Below, in pieces: positions 10,677-22,300 of a stretch of DNA of 25,097 nt. The stretch is from the NCBI GenBank assembly GCA_036897095.1, contig JAYMSP010002288.1, forward strand, positions 1 to 25,097, in the 5' to 3' direction. A program made the position numbers and the translations under genes. Origin of the DNA: Plantago elongata (lineage: Eukaryota > Streptophyta > Magnoliopsida > Lamiales > Plantaginaceae). Under the pieces are notes generated by a model that saw only the letters and a program-made list of their open reading frames with translations, was not told the DNA's origin and searched no databases. The first letter of the stretch is position 1, and each line of letters opens with the position of its first letter.

Positions 10677-11846
10677 GTTTCATAAGAATCAATTAAATTA
10701 CATTTTCTACATGATAGGCTTGAATCTCAGTAATTACTCCAAGCTAACGTTCATGGCTTGCTTCAGGTTGACAAAAACAGAAAGAAATTAAATTGTTGCA
10801 TCTTACAGGAGGGTCGTGGTAACTGGTAAGCATGATTAACAACAAGAAGCTGATTGAGGGTATATATGTTTCATTTCTGCTTTGAATCAAGGATATATAC
10901 GAAGACGAATTCATGTGAAGCCAAATATCAAATACTATCATTGTAAGAATAAGGCCAAGACGTGTGTGGATGTCTGTTGATCTTATTCACGGGAAGTTTA
11001 TGACGAAACCATGCAATATATATCGCCATTGCCTGACTTACTGTCCACGTTTTTTCTTCAATCGTATATTAGCATCCTGCAGACCTTCTATACCGCTTAC
11101 TATAATGCAAAAAAATATATATATTGAGATGAGTTAAAGCCTAACTGCTATACTGTATTGCTTAAGTATTGTGCATGCTAATTAATATGATGGCTTATAT
11201 CCATATACCCCTGTCATTAATTAAACTTGTCATATGCGAGTTGAGGTATTAATCATAATTCTTCACATCATATTGTATTGGGATCAGATTGAAGAATACT
11301 ATAGGAACAGTCTGCATTTCCAGGTTTAAGCTGTTATTAAAGCAGGAGTAATTTGTACAACTGTCTCTCAAAATCTGAGCCCCCGGATGTGGAGGTTATT
11401 ACTGATTGAATAGGTGCAGCTGCTAGCTCTTGATCGATGTTTATGTCTTTCGGAGATTAAGAGATATAAATTTAAGGTTTGATAAGTGTTAATCGATCAT
11501 GTGATTTGCTCAACCTTGTAACATTGTGAATTGCTCGAACAAAGTTGATGTGTTCCTCATGTGGATGTAGGATTATTTCAACCAGGTATATTTGTGTATT
11601 GTTATTTCTATAATTTTGTCTTTGGCTTTGGGCTGAAACGATGTTTTGCTGAAATTAATAAAAATTGCTAAAATATTTATATATTACAGTTGAAATTTAC
11701 TAGGACAACATGATGCCAGTACGTACAAACTGAAACAGTAGAAGAATTAAACCGATAATTCAATAAAGCTTGACATGAAGATGAAACTAATAGATGAAAT
11801 ATTAATAGAGTACGTTGCTGGAATCAAGTGAATCAGCAATACGCGG
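10677..11846. other. Intergenic region downstream of the SWEET gene
   Basis: I see no gene, RNA gene or clear transposon here. It is AT-rich and must hold the 3' untranslated region and polyadenylation site of the minus-strand SWEET gene at its right end. Confidence 0.5.
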
Positions 11847-13247
11847 TTAAATGGTTTCATTCCCAGTTGCGATTTTATTCTCCTCTGGTTTCACTTCAGT
11901 TTCGGTTGCGAGGCGTGGAACAACAGCAGGAATCATCTCCGAACATACAATTGTACTGAGGGTCAGAACATCAATAATGTGGTCTTTTAATTCAGGGTCA
12001 AGCTTCTTCAAATTGCCCACTGGTATAACTTGGTTTTCGATTTCAGGAACTTTCTTTGTGTTCTTGTACATCATGTACAGCACCATTTGCAGGATTCCGA
12101 AGAAGAACCCCAAGACATTGGGAATCTGTGTGCATATTAGTCAAGGTAATCATCAGTTTCAAAAAAGGACGTCGAGAATATTATGAAGTGTGCTATATAT
12201 GAATATTGTACTTACAGCAATGTTGTAGTCTTTTCGCAATAGGCCATAGAAAAACCACATAACAGCACTTAGAGTCAGGAAAAATGATAGAAGGAAGGGC
12301 ATGTATTCCACGCTCTTGGTACGTAGTACTTGTCTCTGTACATCCAACAAAGTATAAAGCATATTAACGAATGAACAACCATACTTTCTGGCCAAACAGA
12401 CTGAGAAGACATAAACCAGCACATGCTTACCACAACACCCAAAGGTGCGACAAATACGCATAGGGAGAAGACAAGGCAAATCCAGCCAATAATGTTGGCA
12501 CGGAGATGCCCTTTTGTTAGAAACAGTGTTAGCAATATTATCATGCCCATCCCGACGATATTCAGTGCAACAAGAAGCTTCATTGTTTGAATCTGTCACA
12601 AAATTAAAATAAATTAACTTACAAAAAATGTTGGTATGACTAGCTCTAATAGAATGAGTTAGCAAGGTTGAATTAAACTCACTCTAGCCTTTCTTGATGC
12701 ATAAAAGAGGTAGAAACAGATGTACATTGTCTGGATGAAACAGCCAACAGAGTTGATCGTAATAAGAAGGGTTGTATCCGGGTTAAGGAAAGCATAGTAT
12801 ATCCACAACATTGCGCTGAATAGCCCCACTACATACGGTACGCATTGGTACCCCTCACTTGATTTCCTCTTATGAATTTCTATAAACGTCGGCCTGCATG
12901 CACTCAAATTCAGAATTTCAATATATAACAGATAAACGCGCTGCTGATGCGCATTAAAAAATCTCATTTCTGCATGTTAATAAGTCTCTTACACTGGTGC
13001 AAGGAAGACCATGAATGAGACAATGTTGCCTGCATATATTTAAAATATATATTGTCAGATTGAAGAAAAAAATGGCTTTTCCAACTGGTAAACAGGAAAA
13101 TGTATAGTTTAAAATTACTGCAAAAATGATAGTGAGATAGTATTTTATGTTGAAATGTGAGTGAAATGAATAATAATTGATATTGAGAATGATATATGAA
13201 TTGCATGTACCAAGAAGGCCAAATGCGAAACACAACATGTTGTTCAT
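11847..13247 (-). CDS. SWEET: SWEET sugar transporter, clade III type (6 exons, 281 aa)
   Basis: The exons are 13247-13211, 13029-12993, 12893-12683, 12592-12431, 12335-12216 and 12125-11847. All introns are GT-AG and all phases agree. The product has seven predicted membrane helices: two MtN3/saliva triple-helix bundles joined by a linker helix. SWEETs move sugars down their gradient; clade III members mostly export sucrose at the plasma membrane. Visible family residues are the proline tetrad (P26, P44, P145, P162), pore Asn N72 and N192, and W176. V20, S51, V141 and S172 align with the set I recall as linked to sucrose use in Arabidopsis SWEET13 (V23, S54, V145, S176). The start at 13247 gives the usual short N-terminus. 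The tail after helix 7 is about 70 aa and carries [11 protein letters not shown], a clade III feature. Oddities are PTFI instead of the common PTFY, and Gln for the frequent Glu in helix 3 (GCFIQTMY). Confidence 0.92.
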
Positions 13248-13333
13248 TTTGACTGTATTGTTTCTGCAGGCTCAAAGCTAAATTGACTTGTTACATGCAG
13301 TATAGGATATCCTCTTCAACGAAGTCACACCCG

Positions 13334-13341
13334 TTTATATA
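13334..13341 (-). promoter_or_regulatory. TATA box of the SWEET gene
   Basis: The minus strand reads TATATAAA, 87 bp before the ATG. Transcription would start near 13305-13310, giving a 5' untranslated leader of about 60 nt. Confidence 0.7.
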
Positions 13342-13539
13342 GAAGAACCGGGACACTGAACTAAGTACGAAAACTAGGGAAAGTGTGGAAAAGAATCAAA
13401 GTAAGTGGTGTTGCAACAGGATGGATATAATTCCATCCCACTGTCGTATTAGTGTGTGTATTACAATTTTCGGTTTTTTTTCTGCCAAGTTTAATAACAA
13501 AAATGGCATCATCGAGTGCAGATAGACAACGGAGTGTCA

Positions 13540-13545
13540 CACGTG
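13540..13545. promoter_or_regulatory. G-box upstream of the SWEET gene
   Basis: CACGTG within the palindrome ACACGTGT lies about 295 bp upstream of the SWEET start codon. bZIP and bHLH factors bind such sites, and several clade III SWEETs respond to ABA. The link to this gene is inference from distance and motif only. Confidence 0.45.
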
Positions 13546-14100
13546 TTTATACTATATTGAACAAAGATAAAATGGTATGTAGCAAGCTAGGTATGTGGTT
13601 GATTTTGATCCTGCAAGAAGGAAATTAGGTGAAAAAAAAAGTAAAACTGGAACACTCAATTTGTCTATTGGTTACAGTTGTTGAAGATGAAATTATACAT
13701 CTATCCTGAATGACTTTTTTTGACCCAAATGCTCCATTTAACCTTAAATGGACATTTTGTTTGATTCAAAAGAGATGACTTTGATGATATGTAGCCAATA
13801 AGGTCCCACCTGTAGTAATCTTTCTGATGTGTTACCCACCAGTCCAATTGGATCTAGTAAGGCTTACAACTCATACTTATAGTTTCTGGTAGTGTTTGAT
13901 GCTTCCATGTACAACTCCAATACATATTGCCTTGGATTTTGCCATGTCATCAACAATAATACAGATGCCAACTTGCTCTTCTTGCTGAATGGCCTTTCAC
14001 TTTTGACTTTCTGTAATCTCAATTTTTCATCTCACTCCCTCTCTGGTTCTCTAGTAATCTTGATCCCACCATTAAATTTGTCCGGGGTGTCATAAGGTTT

Positions 14101-14236
14101 TATTGAGTAGACATGTATACGAAGCTTCGTTTCTTGGAGATATTAATTGTGATTGAGATGATAATGTTTATTGAGTAGACATATATACGAAGCTTCGTTT
14201 CATGGAGATATTCATTGTGATTGAGATGATAATGTT
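14101..14236. repeat. 68-bp tandem duplication, two copies
   Basis: The two copies, 14101-14168 and 14169-14236, each run from TATTGAGTAGACAT to GATAATGTT. They differ at about three bases (GTATAC/ATATAC, TTCTTGG/TTCATGG, TTAATT/TTCATT). The high identity points to a fairly recent local duplication. Each copy holds the palindrome GAAGCTTC. Confidence 0.9.
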
Positions 14237-15682
14237 CTTAACTCTTTGCTGTTTGGTCTTGAATGGCTGTTGTATACTTGTATATAGATTGTGTTATGAA
14301 CTTGACTGTGATTCTCTTGATTTACGATGATGGTCGAACGGTGGATTTAATTTAGCATATAATTTCTTGCTGCCTGCATTGTAGATGAAATTGAGTAGAA
14401 CCTAAGTTGCTGTTACGTTGATTTGTAGAAGCTGGAACAAGATGTATAGAATGACGAGTAAAAAACTCTAATCTGAACCACTATAACTGTGTACAACTGA
14501 ATATAGCTAGTGTACAACTCAAATCCCTAAGTAAATTGTAGCTATTTAGTTCCGTACAGCAATACGGTATGTACTACACGACCCTTTAATAAACTCGTGC
14601 AGTCATGCTTACTATGTTGAACACTCTTCGTATGTTTAACATTGAACGAAATATAGCAGATAAAAATGTAGACCAGCGGGGCATCAAACGGCTTCATAAA
14701 TTGTATTTTTGATATTGATGGGATGTGATGATTACATTATTTTCAGTTCCGTAATTTTATTTTATATCGTATTACAATTTTATATCAGAAATATTAATCG
14801 CAAGACAGCTTTTACTAAACGCAGAACGTAATTTTATATATTACAAACAAAACTACAATTATTGTAATTAACAAAATAATCTATAATTTTCAATAATTAC
14901 AATTTTACTTAAAAAAACATCTAGACATGTTTATTCGAACCAATCATATTAACCAAAAAAATCGAAGAAACTTAAAAAAAACACAAAGAACACGAACAAA
15001 AATCACGCCGCCCCTACTGTTCCGACCAGATCTGGACTGGCAAGCTCCGTCCAGATCTAGGCGGAGCTGCACGCTGCACTATGGAGCTTGAGAGCTCCGA
15101 TCGAAGCGGTGGCAAATCTGACCAGGACAGTCCGATCAAGACCATGTCCTAGTCAAAACCGGTGGTCAGACTAGCTTAACAAATTTATTTATTTTTTGAA
15201 TTATTTGTGTAAAGTTAGTTAATTTAATTATACTAAGTAATTAAATAATTAATAACGATTGTGAATATAAATTATAACAATATAAACATCTTAAATTCAT
15301 AATTATTTGTAAAGTACAACTAATACTTTTATAATATTAATTTTTATTATGTTATAATATCGTAATGTATATATATATTCATATATTTCTGAAGATGTGA
15401 TAATTTGTTATGTTTTACGAAAAATGAAACTAATTATGTATTTATATAATTTAAAAGGTATTTTATAATTTATAAAAATATTTTTGTATTTCACAATTCC
15501 TCTAATATTAATCTCTTAGTTAAGAGAGATTTAAAAAAAAAAATGCACCATCATAAAATGGGAAAGACTTGTGTGGGATAATTAAAATGGCAAACTGAGA
15601 CTTGGTATTTTAAGGATAACCACGAGCTATAGATGACATGTTCCGATTGGGGTGATTCAACCTCCCAAAAGTAAAAGCCGTT

Positions 15683-15928
15683 TCAATACCTACAACTTTC
15701 ATGCTGATGAATTCTATTAATCCGGATAAACATCATATACTGGAAAAACCTAACACAATGAACACCAGTTGTAAACCCCGCGACAACCGTCCACTCCTCT
15801 CCAGGATAAAACAACAGTTCTAGGACTGCAAAGCCGGGACGGCCATCCATCCAGCGGTCAACAGCACCAAGGACGCCTTTCTGTACACCTATATAAAGCC
15901 AGACGAAGTTTAACAGATTATCAACAAT
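15683..15928 (-). pseudogene. Orphan exon-like open stretch of unknown family
   Basis: The minus strand is open for 81 codons, from after a TAA at about 15931 to a TGA at 15685-15683. The middle translates to protein-like sequence (GVLGAVDRWMDGRPGFAVLE, then LLFYPGEEWTVVAGFTTGVH), balanced in composition and unlike the AT-driven translations around it. An AG at 15889-15888 (TTTATATAG, minus strand) or at 15882-15881 (GTGTACAG) could be a splice acceptor. I do not recognise the family. It could be the last exon of an unseen gene, a gene fragment carried by a transposon, or a decayed pseudogene. It does not join the Tic22-like gene, whose stop lies 460 bp upstream on the same strand. Confidence 0.4.
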
Positions 15929-16391
15929 TTAAACTGATATAAATTCTAACCATCAAATTCATTGGTAGAGTGGCGGTTACCAAATACACATCCCAGCTTT
16001 GAACTATGCCTGGTCATCTCAAGATTCGTCTACTATGAACTGTCGCCATTCCTGTTCAAATTGAATCGAACAACTTTGTGTATCTTTGAATTGTACATCA
16101 ATATTGCGATCACTGTACTTAGAATTCATAACAATACATAAAAACCAATGTATCTCGACACTCTTCACCTAAATGGTAAGCCCAGTATGAAATATTTCGA
16201 CTTGAATTGCTGTATTGCTGTGGGTTGTTGTGCTTGGCCAATACAAGTATCATGTTAGGAGTGTACCGAGGTATCTTTAACTCAATACAAGGCACGTGTA
16301 CGTACCTATGGTGAGTTGTTGCAGTCTATAAATCCTTGATTAGAACCAACTTTAACCAAAGTGCTTGATGTGTTGAACCTTCAGTTCTGTA

Positions 16392-19300
16392 TCAGAAATT
16401 TGATCCTCCTTGAACCCATCGAGATGGGCCAGTTTTTTGTACACCCGAAAAATATTCCCCAACATTTGCTACAAATAGTGGATCCCGTTCATCCAATGTT
16501 CTGTAGCTATTAGTCGACCCAGATTGACCTTCCAGTTCCACGCGGTCGAGTTCTTTCGTCAGATCATCCATTGTTTTTCGGATAGTGGCTTTGCTTATCC
16601 TCCCCGCGTCTCCTGTTGAGATACCTACCATTGTAATCTGCGGGAGGAAAGGAGACAGTTTTGTCTCTTGACTTCTACTGTTTGAATTTGAATCTCTGCA
16701 TTAGAAAGCCACCAAATTGTCACAGATGCTATTAGTCACAAATGATGAACATATAAAGGATGACCAAAGCCCACCAAATTATCAGACCCTTTTGACAGTA
16801 ATTTCCACAAACCTTGTGTCCGATAGGTTTTGTTGCTTTGACCAAGGATGACCAAACCAATCCCCAAAAGGGAATCGGAAATCGAACTTCTGTCCTTGAC
16901 TTTCACCAGAAATTTGCTTCAATTCTACATCTGCAATACCAGGAATCTGATCTCCAACATCTTCAGTAAATTCAGACTTTGACAGTAGAGCAGTTCGCAT
17001 TTTAGCTCTCAGGAAAGAAGCAGCACTTCTGCAGAAGATATTTCATGGTAAATTCTTAAGTAAAACAGGCATATTATAAAATAGGCATAGATATCAAAGT
17101 GAATTCTTAAGTTCAGATATCATAATGAACATTTGCCAGCTCAATTGCATCTAGCAGTTGCCCAACAACGTATCAGTTGCAAAGAAAGATGCACTGAATC
17201 TAACATTAGAAGGATGGGTTGCACTTGGATCAGATACATGCAGCTCAAAAGGGATGCAACTAAAAAATATCCCAATCTTTAGAAACTGCTAATATTGACT
17301 CTTATTTAAAGTAAAACTATTATAAAAACTTGTGGCATACCTGATAAAGTCATACATATAAAATGTAGTGTGCCATAACCGAACATGTGCATCAAAATAA
17401 TAAGAAATGTAAAGATTCTTCATGGTTGCATTAATATCAGCATCAAACAGTACATTTAATCTGCATACTACATAGGCATGTATTTTGCATGCAATGTAGA
17501 AAGAATTTCATCATGAAATAAAGTATATGATGATAGAACGTACTTTTTCTCAAATGAGTCAACCATATAAGGAAATTTGGGTTGAATTCCAGTCGCTTTC
17601 CGCAACCATCTATTCCCAAGAAGAACTCTGTCTACGATGTAGAGAAACTCAATTTCTGCGGCCTTTGATATGACACTAAATGGTATAGCTGGATGACCCA
17701 CCTCATCCAACACTTCCTGAACCTATCAAGCATGTAAGAAAGAAATACCACAGAAAATTATTGTCTTCATTGACAGTTACCAAACAAAGCAATAGTTTCC
17801 CCCTTTGGGGAGATGGGGAGAGGGTGTCAGGGGAAGATGATAGAGTATCCAAAGTAACCGATGGATTCGCACCTCTGGTGGCTCCCACATGCTTTCTCCC
17901 ATCTCCTCCACAATATCAGCTGTGACATTGTCATCAACAACGTCTCTTCGGCGTTGCAAATCCCGGGATTGGATTAAAGAATCAAACTGCTCGTCAACAG
18001 ATTCTTCAAGAATGTTATCTAGCATACTTTTGTCAAAGAAAAAGGGAGTATACCTGAACAGATGACAACACGAGTATAACAAACGGAAAGTCATTGTTGA
18101 AGGGTTTTAGGTGCATGGATATCCAGAAAGCTAGAGTAAAAATAGCAAATACATACATGTAGACGTAAAACATAAACTGTCCATATAATCACATCCAGGT
18201 ACTCAAGAACACGGAGGTTTTTTGATGAACATTTGCTTACATGGATACTGAAATCAGGTTGATTTCAATATAGAAAACTACAGTTCAGAGTAAACAACTA
18301 CACATAACCTAAACTTTTGAAAAATGTCTGCCCAAATAGAATCTCTAGCATTTGAATTTGTCAGTGGTTCTGATACTCAAATTTGAGATGCACGGATTAG
18401 AACAAATTTTTTCTAAAGATGTACCAAGTGTTACACACTTCCCCATAATCACATTGCCTAATGCACCAGTACCTATTTGAAAATTTCCACATGTTAACAT
18501 TGTTGATTACACTAAAATGATACAATTGATTTATATATCATTCTCGATATATATGCAACCCTATCCGTCCACCTTAAAATGTGTGCCATTTATAATTTGA
18601 AGGTCCTAAAAAGTGGAGGAGGGGCTATATATACACTACAATCACAATCTATTGGAGTTGTTTCAACTAAGTCAAATTACAACTCAACTGTAATGGTGCA
18701 ATTGAATTGAACTGATTTGCAAAACTCCTCATCTATCATTTACAATTCTCCAAATCTCCAAAAACAATTATTTTTCTGTGCCAAGAATAAAATTTGTTGA
18801 TTTATTAAACCGGTAAAATTAATATAAAAGAAATGTTTGGGCCAGCATATGGAAAAGTTTGACCGTATGGAGCCTTATCCATGATGTCCCAAACCAAACC
18901 ATAAGAGATAAATAATACCCATCAAAATAGCAGCCAATACTGAGACTTAATCGCGGCCCACTAATGATGCAAAGAAGAGGTGAAGGATGGAAATGGCATA
19001 CATTTAGCACAAGTATAGCCATGAAGAGGTGTATACCTTCCTACTTTTTATGTTTTTGTTTATCCGGTTATGTTAAAAAAAATGGTAAGTACAAATATTA
19101 TAAAATGAATAGCCCATTATTGAAAGTATATGTATCAATCGTGCATCCTTATTTATGCAGATACTTTGGATGTTCACGCATACCCGTGCTACCTAGCTTA
19201 TTAATAACATGAAATGGATAATGTTGTCACATCGAAATAATAATACATGGGACAGATCATATAAGCTGTTGAGGAGAGTAATGGATAGTGGCCGCTATTG

Positions 19301-22300
19301 CAATACATAGCGAAGTGCCCATGGGCGCTCCAAGGCGGTGCGAATTCAAGAAGCGCCCGGGTGGATTGCATCTCAGAGCAGCCTCCTTCCATTAGAGTAA
19401 GATTTCATGTATCGTACTATAGAACCCTTCAACACATATGTACAAGCAAGAGTAGAAAATTTTATCCAATTAGACAGGTAGCCCGGCACTCTTTAAGGTA
19501 TTAGTGTAAAGCAATTACTTTCTCTGGAAACAGAGAAATGGAACTAGTGAAACAAAATGAAGACAATGACAAGTTGAAAACATAAGCTAAGTATGAGTCC
19601 TGGATTCACTGTCCAATAGTTGCCAGCTAAAGGTCACCGTGAATATCGAGTAGCCAACACTAGAAAGATGCACTAAATTACTTCATTTATGTATTATATC
19701 CAGAATACTTGGACAATATTAGATCTGTAAATATTCAATGTAAGCATTAACTCACCACTTGATGCCCTCGTTTGTTGCTATGGCAATATCCAAGTTCTGA
19801 GCCCCAAAAACAGGAACACCTTCAACTTTCTTATTCCCATCATCCAAGGGCAAGGTCTTCAGAAGTTTGTTTGCTTCCTTGACCTACGGGCAGAACATAA
19901 TTACAAGCTATTACAATTAAATGACCAAAAACCAGAAAATTGCTTTCTCTGAAGGTGTGAAAACAGAGTCCATGTCTAACCTGTTTTTCATTTGGAACAA
20001 ATTGGAACAGGTCAGGCTTCTCCTGCAAAGCACATAAAGGATAAAAAAATAAAAATCAGACTGACATAATTGAATTTGCATGCCTCAGATAAATACATGG
20101 ATAAACTTGGTGATAATATTAACCTTGGACAAAATAATCATATTAAAAAAAAAAAAAAAAAGACAATGTGACTGCAAATATTACTCCAACAAGATCTTGC
20201 AAAACCTGTTGACTAGTAATCTTGTTACCTTAGCTAGAAATACCAGATTCAGCACATATACAGAAAATCATACACTAAGTACACAACAAGCTTCTCGTTT
20301 GATGCATGTGGGTGTATGATCAAAAGAACATATCATTTTGTATTTCAGAAGTGAGATCATTCATTGCAATCCAGATAGATCCTCTGTTAATGCTTGCTAC
20401 ATTTAATAAAAGCAAGGAAAACTATAGTACAAATTTCATGAGTCGGGAGGAAATGCTGTTGTATTTTGTTTTTTTGTTATTTTTTTATACGGCAAAGGTG
20501 ACTCGAACCCCTGACCTATTTAGTTGGAGGTGAAGCGTCAAACCAACTGAGTTGCACTTTTGTTGGCAAGGTACCTTAAAGTGTTCATATGCAATATTGA
20601 GGCGTCTTACCAACTGACTCAAACCCCTGACCGTCGTATTATGTATAAAAAATTGAATAACAAAATACCTTAAAGTGTTCATATGCAATGTCGAGGCGGC
20701 AGGAACCAACAACACCGCTGGCTATATTGAGCTGCTTCACATAAGACACTGAATACATAACAAGTTAGTGTGTTTGCAATCTTACACATATATATGCATA
20801 TTTCACATGTTTCATGCTGCAACAGGAAAAGCAAATGAATGAAGTAAATTTTATTTTAAATAATAAATATTTAAATAGATGCAGAAGGAAATCATATATG
20901 TTTATCAGTAAATCTCAGAAATTTGAAATAGTTATAATAATATAAACATCTAAGAGCCAAGTCTGTTGTTTCCCGAAACTTACGTTTCCATGGTACAAGG
21001 GAATGCTTCACCAAATAATTGGTGACAATCTGGGAGGAGAATTATGCTAATTATGAAAGGAAACTAAGTAAAAGATGGGGAAATTCTGTTGTTAATTCAT
21101 ACCGGCATCACCCAGATCCATGAAGAAACGGAAAACCGGACCACTTCTTTCACTCTTAGTGACTGCTGCGAACATTTTTTTCAACCAACGTGGTGTTCTA
21201 CAACCAAAAAAGGATAAGGCTACACTTTAAAGTAAATCTATAGCATGGCATTAAAAGTTAACAATTAATAGTGAACATATGAGTACAAATTATAATTCGG
21301 TGTATAAATCTATAAATGCAAAATTCATACTGAAAACAATATAATGTAATTAAAACCCTAAGTGGCAGGAAAATAGGTTTTTCCTTATTAAAAGGGTGTC
21401 GCTTGAGCAACCAAGGCAAGAACAAGTACATTCACAGGTATTTATAAGAACCCATGACATCAAAAGATATGCTTTAAAAGTATGAAAGATAGTAATTAAA
21501 AATTAATAGGTTGATAGTAAGTTTCCATTTAAGGGAATTAAAGCTTTAAAGAAATGCTCATATTGTAACAATTTAGTGAAGAGGAGGGAGTAATAGAGTA
21601 AACTTCTTCATTCGGGAGACCAATTAGGTGTGAACACAGCTTCTGTGAATAAGTCACTCTCTAAAGACAAAAGCTTATTGGGACAAGACTTTTGTAATGT
21701 AACGACCACCGGCGAGCCAACAGACATCTTGTTGGTATGATATTGTCCGCTTTGGACTAGAGCCAACATGGACTTGCTTATTGAATCACCGAAAAGGCTT
21801 CATATTTCATACCATAGGAGTGTGGTGGTCTACATATAGACAATTTATACCACCAGCTTTTAATCAATGTGGGACCAAGGATGTTACATTAAGTATATTT
21901 TTTAACAGTCTTTCACCTTTTGTTATGTTTACCTTATAATTCTCAAGAGTTATTACAGAAAAGGTTATCTGCTATACAGTAATTAAATTTTCGCACTCAC
22001 ATCTTTCTGGTTGTTAGAGATAAATTTCGTTTCCTCCAATTCTCTTCTACTAACATGGCAATGTTCTCATCCACATAATCCAATGCAGGAGAGGTTGAGT
22101 CAACAGTAAGTGAGGTATTATTAGTTTTATAGGCAAGGACGGAAATGACTATATAAGGAGAGAATGATCCCAAGAAACCATTTAATCGAAAGAGGGAGAC
22201 TGGGGAAAGGGAAACAAAGCCCCCCGCTCAAAAAGAAGCCACAGTCAAGAAGAGCTAGGTGGAGGAGGGGATGACAGAGGAATGTGGTAGCAGAAAGACC

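Larger units (their letters stand above)
13350..15682. other. AT-rich intergenic region upstream of the SWEET gene
   Basis: This holds the SWEET promoter at its left end. No gene is supported. Notable parts are a 68-bp tandem duplication (14101-14236), very AT-rich DNA at about 14700-15540, and a small GC-richer island at about 15005-15180 with repeated AGATCTGG/CCAGATCT and AGCTCCG words. The island is probably part of an unidentified old transposon. Confidence 0.5.

Noticed and set aside
12159..12665. 168-codon minus-strand frame across the SWEET gene
   Set aside because: It reads through introns and the wrong frame of exon 4. The spliced model explains the conserved residues in each exon.
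12954..13275. Two minus-strand frames starting near 13275 and 13247 and running through intron 1
   Set aside because: Only the first 37 nt (13247-13211) are SWEET exon 1. The rest is intron and exon 2 in the wrong frame.
16632..16680. AG before ITMVGIST as the start of the last Tic22-like exon
   Set aside because: That acceptor breaks the frame with exon 8. The upstream acceptor before 16695 keeps the frame and adds a SPFLPQ segment that fits the family.
18551..18625. Small MITE suggested by CTATCCGTCCACC and GTGGAGGAGGGGCTATA
   Set aside because: The inverted ends match poorly and the interior is only about 40 bp, so chance is likely.
20500..20556. tRNA gene
   Set aside because: A and B boxes are present but there is no acceptor stem, anticodon arm or CCA-adjacent pairing. 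A SINE with an A-rich tail explains it better.
20485..20715. 76-codon minus-strand frame overlapping exon 3 of the Tic22-like gene
   Set aside because: It is a wrong-frame reading of exon 3 plus the duplicated segment and SINE, and has no family resemblance.
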